NCBI RefSeq assembly: GCF_003205615.1
Contig: NZ_PYBV01000038.1
Coordinates: 1-53,866, forward strand
Length of the DNA: 53,866 nucleotides
Origin: Micromonospora arborensis
Lineage (GTDB): Bacteria; Actinomycetota; Actinomycetes; Mycobacteriales; Micromonosporaceae
Reading direction: 5' to 3'
Shown here: piece after piece, positions 44,005 to 52,557 of the stretch
Position numbering within the stretch: the stretch's first letter is position 1
Layout of the letters: the number at the start of each line of letters is the position of its first letter
The notes under the pieces: generated by a model
The model's input: the letters and a program-made list of their open reading frames with translations, nothing else
Database searches by the model: none
What the model was told of the DNA's origin: nothing
Made by a program: the position numbers and the translations under genes

Positions 44005-46119
44005 GTGAGGGTGGGACTGGCGATGGGTGACGAGCACCGGGCGAAACCACGACGCTGGAATGGACGCCGCCACGCGCCGACCGGGCCGGACCCGGCACTG
44101 CGGGCGGCCCGCGACCCGGCCCGCCCCAACCGGGGCGGCCGGCAGGGTGTCGTGGTGCCCGAACGCGTGGCCACCGCGGCCCGGTCGGCGCCACCGGCCA
44201 GCCCACTGCGCCGGTGGCTCTTCCAGCACCAGGTGCAGCCGCCCGGCCCGGAGACGACCGAGGGGCAGAACCGTCGGCACGCCTGGTGGCAGGTGATGTG
44301 CCTGACCGGCGTCGACTACTTCTCCACGCTGTCGTACCTGCCGGGCATCGCGGCGTTGGCGGCCGGCGCGCTCTCCCCGCTGGCAACCCTGTTGATCGTG
44401 GCGCTCACCCTGTTCGGCATGCTGCCGATGTACCGGCGGGTGGCCCACGAGAGTCCGCACGGGCAGGGGTCGGTGGCGATGCTGGAACGGCTGCTGCCGT
44501 TCTGGCGGGGCAAGGTCTTCGTACTGGTGCTGCTCGGCTTCGTGGCCACCTCCTGGATCATCACGATCACCCTCTCCTCGGCCGACGCCACCGTGCACCT
44601 GATGGAGAACCCGTACCTGCCGGACGCCCTGCACGGCCCTGCGGCCCCGGTCGTGGTGACAGTGGTGCTGCTGCTCGTCCTCGGCGGGGTGTTCCTGCTC
44701 GGCTTCCGCGAGGCGGTGGTGGTGGCCATCCCGCTGGTCGCGGTCTTTCTGGTGCTCAACGCGGTGATCGTCGTGGTCGCGGTGACCCGAATCGTCGACG
44801 ACCCGGGCATCGTGTCGAGCTGGACCGCCGCGTTGACGGCGACCGGCGGCGGGCCGGGCCATGTGCTGCTCACCGCGGTGCTGGCTTTCCCGCTGCTGGT
44901 GCTGGGCCTGTCCGGTTTCGAGACCGGGGTGAGCATGATGCCCCTGGTCTCGGCCGAGGGGCCGGACCGGCAGGCTCGGCTCGCCGCCCGGATCCGCAAC
45001 ACGCGCCGGCTGCTCACCACCGCCGCGCTGATCATGTCGGTGTACCTGATCTCGACGACCTTCGTGACCACGGCGCTCATCCCGCCGGAGGAGTTCAAGC
45101 CCGGCGGCTCCGCTAGCGGGCGGGCGCTGGCGTTTCTGGCGCACACCTACCTGGGTGAGGTGTTCGGCAGTGTCTACGACGTGAGCAGCGTGCTCATCCT
45201 CTGGTTCGCCGGTGCCTCGGCGATGGCCGGGCTGATCAACATCGTGCCGCGCTACCTGCCCTCGTACGGCATGGCACCGGAGTGGGCGCGGGCGGTGCGG
45301 CCGGTGGTGATCGTCTACACCGTGGTCAGCATCGCTTTGACGATCGCCTTCCGGGCCGACGTCAACGCTCAGGCCGGGGCGTACGCGACCGGCATCCTGG
45401 CGATGATGGTCTCCGCGGCGGTGGCGGTGGCGATCTCCGCGGCGCGTCACCACCAGCGCGTCTTCGCGATCGGTTTCACCGTGCTCACCCTGGTGCTGCT
45501 GTACGCGTTGCTGGAGAACGTGATCGAGCAGCCGGACGGGATCACCATCTCCGCGCTGTTCATCCTCGGCATCATCGTGGTCTCGTTGGTCTCCCGGGTC
45601 ACCCGGACCACCGAGCTGCGCGCCGAGCGAATCGAGTTCGACGAGCCGGCCCGTCGATTCATCGCCGAGTCGCTGGCCCACGACGGGCAACTGCATCTGA
45701 TCGCGAACAAGAGGCAGAGCGGGTCGGTGAAGGAGTACACGCTCAAGGAACGGGGGCAGCGCGGGATGAATCCGGTGCCCGGGGCCGCGGACGTGCTGTT
45801 TCTGGAGATCGACGTGGTCGATCCGTCGGAGTTCAGTCAGGTGCTGCGGGTGCACGGGGTCGAGGTGGGTGGCTTCCGGGTGTTGCGGGCCAGCAGCCCA
45901 GCCGTGCCCAACGCGATCGCCGCGATCCTGCTGGCCCTGCGGGACGCCACCGGGGTTCGGCCACACGCGCACTTCGAGTGGTCGGAGGGGAGCCCGATCG
46001 CGCACCTGGCGCGCTATCTCATCCTCGGTCGCGGCGACACCCCGCCGGTGGTACGGGAGATCATCCGCCGGACCGAGCCGGACCCGTTGCGTCGTCCCGG
46101 CATCCACGTCGGCGGGTGA
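44005..46119 (+). CDS. APC-superfamily amino-acid/cation permease with long N- and C-terminal cytoplasmic parts
   Basis: 704 residues from GTG 44005 (ATG 44023 is an alternative). An Arg/Pro-rich N-terminal stretch of about 90 residues precedes the membrane core. That core starts WWQVMCLTGVDYFSTLSYLPGIAALAAGALSPLATLLIVAL and has about 12 hydrophobic segments, with the family marker GLSGFETGVSMMPLVSAEG. A cytoplasmic domain of about 165 residues follows the last helix (from about RTTELRAERIEF). This resembles the KUP/APC-type transporters seen in actinobacteria. The substrate is unknown; the soluble C-terminal domain may be regulatory. Confidence 0.8.
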   Translation: MRVGLAMGDEHRAKPRRWNGRRHAPTGPDPALRAARDPARPNRGGRQGVVVPERVATAARSAPPASPLRRWLFQHQVQPPGPETTEGQNRRHAWWQVMCLTGVDYFSTLSYLPGIAALAAGALSPLATLLIVALTLFGMLPMYRRVAHESPHGQGSVAMLERLLPFWRGKVFVLVLLGFVATSWIITITLSSADATVHLMENPYLPDALHGPAAPVVVTVVLLLVLGGVFLLGFREAVVVAIPLVAVFLVLNAVIVVVAVTRIVDDPGIVSSWTAALTATGGGPGHVLLTAVLAFPLLVLGLSGFETGVSMMPLVSAEGPDRQARLAARIRNTRRLLTTAALIMSVYLISTTFVTTALIPPEEFKPGGSASGRALAFLAHTYLGEVFGSVYDVSSVLILWFAGASAMAGLINIVPRYLPSYGMAPEWARAVRPVVIVYTVVSIALTIAFRADVNAQAGAYATGILAMMVSAAVAVAISAARHHQRVFAIGFTVLTLVLLYALLENVIEQPDGITISALFILGIIVVSLVSRVTRTTELRAERIEFDEPARRFIAESLAHDGQLHLIANKRQSGSVKEYTLKERGQRGMNPVPGAADVLFLEIDVVDPSEFSQVLRVHGVEVGGFRVLRASSPAVPNAIAAILLALRDATGVRPHAHFEWSEGSPIAHLARYLILGRGDTPPVVREIIRRTEPDPLRRPGIHVGG

Positions 46120-46291
46120 GCTGCTGCCCGTTTGGCGGGTGCAAAGATGAATAGGGGCACTATTCACGTTCACACCTTCCTGTCCGTATTGCGGACCTAT
46201 CGTGACGTTTGGTGGCCGGCGGTACGTCGAGCCCCCCGCGCCCGGATCGGCGCGCGGTCACGTCAGGCAGGCAGGAAGGCAGGCACCTTTG
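46120..46291 (+). promoter_or_regulatory. Promoter region of the beta-helix gene
   Basis: This gap is the least GC-rich part of the right half. It contains the small inverted repeats GAATAG/CTATTC (about 46148-46164) and GTCCG/CGGAC (about 46182-46196), and a CCTATC that could be a -10 region. It also contains short GGCAGG repeats just before the start. Which bases form the promoter is not certain. Confidence 0.35.
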
Positions 46292-47809
46292 ATGTCCTCG
46301 TACCGAAAGGGCGACCGCGAGATTCGACCCAGACGGCGGTCCCGGTGGCTCTTAGCCAGCGGCTTCCTGGCGGGGAGCCTCGTCGTGGGGGCGGCCGGGG
46401 CGGCCGGCGTGGCCGCTGCCGCCGACCGTGCCCTCTCCCTCCCCGGTCTGAGCCGGCTGTCCCCGACGGCCGGAAGTGACGACGACCGCCACGCCGGCGA
46501 CCAGGGCACGGCGGAACGCGACCAGGACGGTGCCGAGCGGACCCGTCCCACCACCCCGGGCACCGGCAAGCACGGCGTGGTGTCGGTGCCCTGCGACGCG
46601 GCGAAGCTGGTGGCGGCGCTGGTGACGGCCAACGCCGAGGGTGGCGCGGAGCTGCGGCTCGCCCCCAAGTGCCGGTACGTCCTCACCGAGGCGTTCCACG
46701 AGACCGACCAGTACGACGGCGGGATCCGGGACGCACGGGAGGCGGCCGACGCCGCGGAGACCCCGGGTGACGCCGACGCGCCGCCGCACAACCCGGCCGA
46801 CGACACCGCCGGCCTGCCGGTGATCTACCAGCCCATCACCATCGACGGCGCGGGCGCCACCATCGCCCGGGACGCCCAGGCCGCCGCGTTCCGCTTCTTC
46901 ACCGTCCGCGACGGCGGCGAGTTGACGTTGCGCGACGTGGAGCTGCACAACGGCCGCTCGGCCATCGAGGGCGGCAGCGTGCACGTGGTGCACGGCGCCA
47001 CCGCCGTGGTGGAACGGGTCACCGTCACCCAGAGCACGTCGCTGTCGCCCGAGGGGGGCGGCGGGGGCATCTTCAACGACGGCAACATGGTGGTCACCGA
47101 TTCCACGTTCGTCGGCAACAGCGCCGCCGGCGCCGCGGGCAAGGGCGGGGGCCTGCTCAACGGTGGTGTGCTGACGCTGAAGCGTTCCGAGTTCCACCGC
47201 AACAGCGCCAACGCGTACGGCGGCGGGCTCGGCAACTACCGTGGTGCGGCCGACGTGGAGAGCGTCTCCTTCACCCAGAACAGCGCCGGTCAGGGCGGTG
47301 GGCTGGCCAGCTTCTCGGCCCGGACGAAGGTCGTCGACACCGAACTGCTGAACAACACCGCGCAGATCGGCGGCGGTGCCGCGAACTCCGACGCGGTGCT
47401 GGTGATGCGCAAGATGACCATCCGCGGCAACACGTCCACCGTGAACGGTGGCGGCATCTCGACCGTGAAGGGCCTGACACCGCTCGACGACAGCGTGGTC
47501 GACGGCAACACCACCCACGGTCTCGGCGCCGGCATCTACACCGAGAAGGCGAACCTGCAGGTCCGCGGCAGCGACGTGACCCGCAACGAGGCCGTTGGCG
47601 CCGCGTCCAGCGGCGGCGGCATCTACGCGAACGCGGGCTCGGTGGCGATCTACACCAGCAAGGTCACCCACAACGCGTCGACGGTGAAGCCCGGCGGCAT
47701 CTTCGCCGTGCACGCCCAGGTCAAGCTCGACGACGAGAGCGTGGTCGTCGAGAACGAGCCGACCAACTGCGAGGGCAGCACGGTACCGATCGCGCGCTGC
47801 TTCCGCTGA
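46292..47809 (+). CDS. Secreted right-handed beta-helix repeat protein
   Basis: 505 residues from ATG 46292. An Arg-rich N-terminus and hydrophobic stretch (LLASGFLAGSLVVGAAGAAG, then AAAADR) form a signal peptide. An acidic/Pro-rich spacer follows, then an N-terminal cap (CDAAKLVAALVTANAEGGAELRLAPKCRYVL). The body consists of coils with repeated 'GGG[IL]xN' and 'N.A.G.GGG' motifs (for example GGGIFNDGNMVVTDSTFVGNSA and GGGLLNGGVLTLKRSEFHRNSA), as in pectate-lyase/POMP-type beta-helices. No LPxTG sorting signal is present, so it is probably secreted. No catalytic residues are assignable; polysaccharide binding or adhesion is plausible. Confidence 0.85.
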   Translation: MSSYRKGDREIRPRRRSRWLLASGFLAGSLVVGAAGAAGVAAAADRALSLPGLSRLSPTAGSDDDRHAGDQGTAERDQDGAERTRPTTPGTGKHGVVSVPCDAAKLVAALVTANAEGGAELRLAPKCRYVLTEAFHETDQYDGGIRDAREAADAAETPGDADAPPHNPADDTAGLPVIYQPITIDGAGATIARDAQAAAFRFFTVRDGGELTLRDVELHNGRSAIEGGSVHVVHGATAVVERVTVTQSTSLSPEGGGGGIFNDGNMVVTDSTFVGNSAAGAAGKGGGLLNGGVLTLKRSEFHRNSANAYGGGLGNYRGAADVESVSFTQNSAGQGGGLASFSARTKVVDTELLNNTAQIGGGAANSDAVLVMRKMTIRGNTSTVNGGGISTVKGLTPLDDSVVDGNTTHGLGAGIYTEKANLQVRGSDVTRNEAVGAASSGGGIYANAGSVAIYTSKVTHNASTVKPGGIFAVHAQVKLDDESVVVENEPTNCEGSTVPIARCFR

Positions 47810-47842
47810 GCAGGACCCGCGCACCCACCCCGGGCGCGCACC

Positions 47843-47875
47843 CGGGCCGCCCCGACGATCAGTCGGGGCGGCCCG
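47843..47875. terminator. Bidirectional terminator hairpin
   Basis: CGGGCCGCCCCGAC (47843-47856) pairs perfectly with GTCGGGGCGGCCCG (47862-47875), giving 14 bp with the 5-nt loop GATCA. It lies between the convergent beta-helix and oxidoreductase genes, so it can serve both. Confidence 0.9.
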
Positions 47876-47892
47876 GCGCGGATGTGCTCGGA

Positions 47893-48852
47893 TCAGCCCA
47901 GCGCGCGGAGGCGGCCGGAGAGGTCCGCGGCGAAGAAGTTGAGGAAGCCGTCCGGGTCGGGGCCGGCGTTCTGCAGGACGATGTGGTCGAAGCCCGCCTC
48001 GACGTACGACCGGACCTTGGCGACGTGCGGCTCCGGGTCGGGGCCGATGGCGAAGAGCTGGCGGATGTGCTTCTCCTCGACGTATGCGCTGGCCGCGTCG
48101 AAGTTGACCGGGTTCGGCAGCTCGCTCATCACCTTCCAGCCGGTGACCATCCACCGACTGGTCTGCAACACCGCCTGCACCGCCTGGTGCTCGTCGCTGG
48201 CCCAGGCCAACGGCGCCTCGGCGTAGCGCGGGCCGGACCCACCGGCGCGTCGGTAGTGCTCGACGATCGACGCCTCCGGCTCGGTGGCGAACAACCCGTC
48301 GCCCAACTCGGCGGCAAGACGGGCCGATGCCTCGCCACTGGCCGCGACCGCGATCACCGGCGGGGTGTCCGGCAGGTCGAAGACCCGGGCGTCCTCCAGT
48401 TGCAGGTGCCTACCCTCGTACGACTGGTAGCCACCCTGCCAGAGCAGCCGGATGATCTCCAATGCCTCGCGCAGCCGCTCGTGCCGGCCCCGTACGCTCG
48501 GGAAGCCCTGCCCGACCACGTGCTCGTTGAGTCGCTCGCCGGCCCCCACTCCGAGGGTGAACCGCCCGTCGGAGATCAGCGCCATGGTCGCCGCGGCCTG
48601 CGCGATGATCGCCGGGTGGTAGCGGACGGTCGGGCAGGTGACGCCGGTGGCCAGGCGCAGGGTGCTGGTCCTGGCGGCGATGGCGCCGAGCACGCTCCAG
48701 GTGAAGGACGAGTGTCCCTGCGCGTCCAGCCAGGGGTGGAAGTGGTCACTCATCTCGACGAAGTCGAAACCAGCCTGTTCGGCCTGGACGGCCTGCCGGA
48801 TGATCTCCTGTGGGCCGTAGCCCTCTGCGGCCAGCTTGTAGCCGATCTGCAT
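47893..48852 (-). CDS. LLM-class F420-dependent oxidoreductase (G6PDH-like family)
   Basis: 319 residues from ATG 48852, preceded by GGGAG. The TIM-barrel luciferase-like family is recognisable from the start MQIGYKLAAEGYGPQEIIRQ, AVQAEQAGFDFVEMSDHFHPWLDAQGHSSFTWSVLGAIAA, and LGVGAGERLNEHVVG. The SDHFHPW motif with QGHS is characteristic of the F420-binding glucose-6-phosphate-dehydrogenase-like subgroup. The substrate may not be glucose-6-phosphate. It stands alone between two terminators. Confidence 0.92.
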   Translation of the reverse strand: MQIGYKLAAEGYGPQEIIRQAVQAEQAGFDFVEMSDHFHPWLDAQGHSSFTWSVLGAIAARTSTLRLATGVTCPTVRYHPAIIAQAAATMALISDGRFTLGVGAGERLNEHVVGQGFPSVRGRHERLREALEIIRLLWQGGYQSYEGRHLQLEDARVFDLPDTPPVIAVAASGEASARLAAELGDGLFATEPEASIVEHYRRAGGSGPRYAEAPLAWASDEHQAVQAVLQTSRWMVTGWKVMSELPNPVNFDAASAYVEEKHIRQLFAIGPDPEPHVAKVRSYVEAGFDHIVLQNAGPDPDGFLNFFAADLSGRLRALG

Positions 48853-49008
48853 GCCACGCTCCCGATTCCGTCCTCCGACTGACGCCGGGTCGGTTCCCGA
48901 CCTCGGCACCGACAAACGCCGTCCCACCTGCAAACCAGCCTCCTAGGATGCCGTACGGGGTGTGCGGCGGCAGTCACCCGCGTCGCAGCTGAGCCACCCC
49001 TGAACGTA

Positions 49009-49047
49009 CGCCGGCCCGTACCCCCGCAGCAGGGGCACGGGCCGGCG
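49009..49047 (-). terminator. Terminator hairpin of the 68-residue membrane protein gene
   Basis: CGCCGGCCCGTACCCC (49009-49024) pairs with GGGGCACGGGCCGGCG (49032-49047), 15 of 16 positions, around a 7-nt loop. It begins just after the stop of the minus-strand gene at 49060. The remaining intergenic part, 48853-49008, shows nothing further. Confidence 0.8.
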
Positions 49048-49059
49048 CGTGGCAGTGTC

Positions 49060-49266
49060 CTACTTGGACGGCTCGGGCAGCTTGCAGTCGACCTTGGGGT
49101 TGGCGCCGATGTAGTTCAACGGCCCGGCCACGATCGTGACCAGGATGGTGCCGGCCTCGGCGCAGTTGGTGTCGTCGCCGCTGTAGTAGCCACGCTGGCC
49201 GGCGGCGATCGCGCCGATCAACAGCCAGATCACGACGATAACTCCGAGTATCGAGGTGCCGCGCAT
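49060..49266 (-). CDS. Small single-pass membrane protein (68 aa)
   Basis: 68 residues from ATG 49266, with GGAGG correctly spaced upstream. The N-terminal membrane segment GTSILGVIVVIWLLIGAIAAGQRGYY is followed by a short soluble part with two Cys (DDTNCAEAG and VDCKLPEPSK) that could form a disulfide outside. It resembles a conserved actinobacterial small membrane protein family of unknown function. A longer upstream frame extends to 49620 but is not needed. The region 49267-49516 shows no further feature. Confidence 0.75.
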   Translation of the reverse strand: MRGTSILGVIVVIWLLIGAIAAGQRGYYSGDDTNCAEAGTILVTIVAGPLNYIGANPKVDCKLPEPSK

Positions 49267-49516
49267 CGCTGCCTCCAGAAGTATGTGGTGGATGTGAGGT
49301 GCAGGCGTTGTACCCAATCGGGTCGCGCGGCTAACGGCTGCGCGTCGAGGCCGCGCTGGATCGTCCGTCCGGCCGGCGTCGTCCGCCGTTGAGTACACCC
49401 GGGCATCGGCCGCCCGCACCGGGTAGCGCCGGGCGGCTATCGGATCGGCGACCGACCCCGCCGTCGTAGCGGTCGGCGGACGTAGAACTGCCTCACGGCC
49501 CCGCCGAGGAGGACTC

Positions 49517-50344
49517 ATGGACGCCCCGACACCGCCCCTGTACATCGACCGTCCCGAGGACGTCGCGGTCGCCGCCCGCGCGTTGGCCGGCGGAGCGGTC
49601 GTCGCGGCGGCGTTCGCCAACTTCTACGTCATCGTCACGCGTCCCGACGCGGACACCGTCGGTCGGGTCAACCTGGCCAAGGGCCGCCCGGTCCATCAGG
49701 TCGGCAGCATCACCACCGTGATCGGCCGGATCCCGGGGATGTTCGACTGGACGCGGATCTCCCCGCGGTTGCCGGTGGGCCGGGTGCGGGCGTTGATGGA
49801 CGCGCTCTACGGGGCCGGGCCGTTCGGCTTCCGCGGCCCGGCGGCGGAGCGGTTGCCCGAGCACCTCACCCAGGTCGACCGAGGAGTGCGGACCACACAG
49901 GTGATCGCGCCCGGCCTGACCTGCCCGTCCAACGCGTTCTTCGAGCGGGCGCTCGCCGAGACCGGCTCGGACCACCTCTACATCACCTCGGCGAACCGGT
50001 CCCGGCATCACACCGGCGCCGCCGAGGAACCGGCGCACTGGAAGGTCGGTGCCCTCGCCGCCGACTTCGCCCACGTCGACGACCTGGTGGTGCTCGCCCA
50101 CCGGGACGAGGCGGCGGCCCGCGCCGCGTACCCGGGCTACCTCACCACCTCGGTCACCCTGCTGTCCTTCCACGCGCCAGAGGGTGAGCTCGAGGAGCCG
50201 CCGGTGCTCAGCGTGGACCGGCACGGGTCACTGCACCTGGACGACGTACGCCGCGCCGCCGCGCCGCTCGGCCTGCAGGTGCGCCTCGGCGCAACCGCCG
50301 GGCAGCGGTTGCAGGTCCGGGGGTACACCGGGGCCCTGGTGTGA
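49517..50344 (+). CDS. YrdC-domain protein, divergent from TsaC/Sua5
   Basis: 275 residues from ATG 49517. The YrdC fold is suggested by GGAVVAAAFANFYVIVTRPDADTVGRVNLAKGRPVHQVG and the late SDHLYITSANRSRHHTG, corresponding to the KGRP and SSAN elements of TsaC/Sua5. The usual N-terminal PTxTxYGLG is replaced by AAFANFYVI, so threonylcarbamoyl-AMP synthase activity is doubtful. The 4-nt GTGA overlap with the following maleate-isomerase-like gene indicates a functional pair. A role as a small-molecule carbamoyl- or acyl-adenylate enzyme is possible but speculative. Confidence 0.78.
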   Translation: MDAPTPPLYIDRPEDVAVAARALAGGAVVAAAFANFYVIVTRPDADTVGRVNLAKGRPVHQVGSITTVIGRIPGMFDWTRISPRLPVGRVRALMDALYGAGPFGFRGPAAERLPEHLTQVDRGVRTTQVIAPGLTCPSNAFFERALAETGSDHLYITSANRSRHHTGAAEEPAHWKVGALAADFAHVDDLVVLAHRDEAAARAAYPGYLTTSVTLLSFHAPEGELEEPPVLSVDRHGSLHLDDVRRAAAPLGLQVRLGATAGQRLQVRGYTGALV

Positions 50345-51099
50345 GCACCCACCGCATCGGCCTGGTGGTGCCCAGTTCGAACACCACCATGGAGACCGAG
50401 ATCCCGGCGATGCTGCGCCGACGCGAGACCGTCGACCCGACGGTGCGCTTCACCACGCACAGCAGCCGGGTACGACTGCGTCAGGTGACCCCCGACGAGT
50501 TGGCCCGGATGAACCGCTCCGCTCTCCGGTGTGCCGCCGAGTTGGCCGACGCCCGCTGTGACGTGCTCGCGTACGCCTGCCTGGTGGCGGTGATGTGTGA
50601 GGGCGCTGGCGCGCACGAGCGGGCCGAACGGCGGTTGGGCCGCGCGGCCGTTCGGGCCGGTCACGACATGCCGGTGGTGACCAGTGCGGGGGCGTTGGTC
50701 GCCGGGCTGCGCGCGTTGGGTGCCCGCCGGGTGGCCCTGCTGGCGCCGTACCTGCCGCCGTTGACCGCGACGGTCGTCGCCTACCTCGCCTCGCACGGTG
50801 TGCGGGTGACCGAGGCGGTGAGCCTGAGCGAGCCGGACAACGTGGCGGTCGGGCGGATTCCCACGGCTCGCCTCGTGGAGTTGGCCGATCGGTTGGACCT
50901 GACCGACGTGGACGCGGTGGTCCTCTCCGCCTGCGTGCAGCTGCCGTCGTTGGGGGCGGTGCCGCAGGTGGAGGCCCGGCTCGGTCGTCCGGTGCTCACC
51001 GCGGCCACCGCCACCGTGCACCAGCTACTCACCAGTCTGGGTGTCGAGCCGTACGTTCCGGATGCCGGCCGGCTGCTGGCCGGGTCGACTCCGCGCTGA
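50341..51099 (+). CDS. Maleate cis-trans isomerase/Asp-Glu racemase superfamily protein
   Basis: 252 residues from GTG 50341. The start RIGLVVPSSNTTMETEIPAML is typical of maleate isomerases. One cysteine lies in DVLAYACLVAVM and the other in DAVVLSACVQLPS, the two catalytic positions of the Asp/Glu racemase superfamily. The middle has LRALGARRVALLAPYLPPL, and a C-terminal TATVHQLLTSLGVEP follows as in arylmalonate decarboxylase relatives. It is translationally coupled to a YrdC-like gene, an uncommon partner. The real substrate is open. Confidence 0.88.
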   Translation: MSTHRIGLVVPSSNTTMETEIPAMLRRRETVDPTVRFTTHSSRVRLRQVTPDELARMNRSALRCAAELADARCDVLAYACLVAVMCEGAGAHERAERRLGRAAVRAGHDMPVVTSAGALVAGLRALGARRVALLAPYLPPLTATVVAYLASHGVRVTEAVSLSEPDNVAVGRIPTARLVELADRLDLTDVDAVVLSACVQLPSLGAVPQVEARLGRPVLTAATATVHQLLTSLGVEPYVPDAGRLLAGSTPR

Positions 51100-51133
51100 G
51101 CGGCCCGGGGTTGGCCAGGTGGGCGTCGGCCGT

Positions 51134-52342
51134 TCAGTGCGGTGGGGCCGGGGCCTCCGGTGGTTTGCCGTAGCTGCGCCGGAAGTCCGCGTAGGCCACG
51201 CCGGCCAGCACCAGGAGGGCGCCGAGGGAGGCGAACACCGGCGCCAGGAACAGCACGGCGGGCGCGATGGTCAGCAGCGCCAGCACGCCGCCGGGGCGGG
51301 ACGGTGACACCCGGCTGAACACCTCGTACTCGAAGGATGCCCGGCCAGCCAGGAAGAGTGCCGGGCCGCCGAGGATCACCGCCGCCCAGGCCGGTGGCGT
51401 CCGTCCGGTCGGTTCGTGCAGCACGAGGTCGAACCCGGAGGCCGTGGTCACCACCCCGGCAACCATCAGCAGGTGGGTGTACGGCGCGGTGAACAGGAAC
51501 TTGTTCGGTGAGGCCGAGCCCTTGATGGCCAGCGGCAACAACTGGCCGGACTTGTGCACGTAGATCCGCCAGAGCAGCAGGGTGGTCAGGAACGTCACCG
51601 CGAACACGGCGATGTTCTCCGCCTCGTTGTGCGCCGTGCTGAACATGCTGCCGATGGTCAGGATGGCGTCGCCGAGGGCGATGATGAAGAACTGCTGGTA
51701 GCGCTCGGAGAGGTGCTCCGCCGTGACGTTGCGCTGCTGTTCGGGCACCACACCGAGCCCGGGCACCGGGTAGGCGAGCCGGAAACCGATGTAGTCGATG
51801 GCGAGCGCGATGGTCCAGCACACCAGGCGGACGTCGTCGCTGACGAACGCGCCGATGAGCCACGGGATCGCCGACACGACGAACCAGAGGAAGATGCGTA
51901 CCGCGCGGCGCTGGGTCTGCGGTTCCCGGCGTACGGCCGGCATCAGGAACAGCCCGCGCCCGAGATGGATCGCCACGTAGGTGGCGGCGAAGACGATCCC
52001 GCGGTCGTCGAACGCCGCCGGGATCGCCGTGGTCATCAGCAGCGCGCCGAACATCACGGCGCTGATCAGCAGCTTGATCTCGGTGCGTTCCGGGTCGTAC
52101 AGGTCGGTGACCAGGGTGGTGATCACCCACGTCCACCAGACGGCCGCCAGCATGATCAGTGCCTGCGCGGCCCGGTGCCAGTCGAGGTGGTCGACCATTC
52201 CCCGCGAGATGAGCGCCAGGGCGACCACGTACACCAGGTCGAAGAAGAGTTCGAGGAGGGTGACCCTGCGCGGGGCCTCCGGGTCACGCACCGGGGGGCG
52301 GCGGGCCTGCGGGGACCCGGGCTCCGGCGCGGGGAGGTGCAC
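51134..52342 (-). CDS. Low temperature requirement protein A (LtrA) family membrane protein
   Basis: 402 residues. The start GTG 52342 has AGGAG 6 nt upstream; an upstream extension of the frame to 52636 lies partly in a terminator stem and is rejected. The protein has about 11 membrane segments and the LtrA signature VTLLELFFDLVYVVALALIS, with ERYQQFFIIALGDAILTIGSMFS and HLLMVAGVVTTASGFDLVLHEP later. The molecular function of the family is unknown. It is convergent with the maleate-isomerase-like gene, and no clear terminator is seen in the 34-bp gap. Confidence 0.9.
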   Translation of the reverse strand: MHLPAPEPGSPQARRPPVRDPEAPRRVTLLELFFDLVYVVALALISRGMVDHLDWHRAAQALIMLAAVWWTWVITTLVTDLYDPERTEIKLLISAVMFGALLMTTAIPAAFDDRGIVFAATYVAIHLGRGLFLMPAVRREPQTQRRAVRIFLWFVVSAIPWLIGAFVSDDVRLVCWTIALAIDYIGFRLAYPVPGLGVVPEQQRNVTAEHLSERYQQFFIIALGDAILTIGSMFSTAHNEAENIAVFAVTFLTTLLLWRIYVHKSGQLLPLAIKGSASPNKFLFTAPYTHLLMVAGVVTTASGFDLVLHEPTGRTPPAWAAVILGGPALFLAGRASFEYEVFSRVSPSRPGGVLALLTIAPAVLFLAPVFASLGALLVLAGVAYADFRRSYGKPPEAPAPPH

Positions 52343-52502
52343 GGGCTGCTCCTGCGGTACGGGTCGACACGACGGACCCGACCGGTCCACCTCAACCGAC
52401 GGTAACGATGGACCGATTGCGGGACGCTGGATTCGTCGCGTCTTCCCCCGGCCGAGTCGATCACCCGCGTCTCCGCGCCGGAGGATCTTCCGCCCCAACG
52501 GC

Positions 52503-52547
52503 CGAGCCCCCGGCCTGCCGTCGCGGTGGACGGCAGCCGGGGGCTCG
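52503..52547 (-). terminator. Terminator hairpin after the helix-hairpin-helix gene
   Basis: CGAGCCCCCGG (52503-52513) and CTGCCGTC (52515-52522) pair with GACGGCAG (52529-52536) and CCGGGGGCTCG (52537-52547), giving 19 bp with one bulged C and a 6-nt loop. It ends 11 nt before the stop codon of the upstream (right-hand) gene on the minus strand. Confidence 0.9.
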
Positions 52548-52557
52548 ATGTCAGGCG

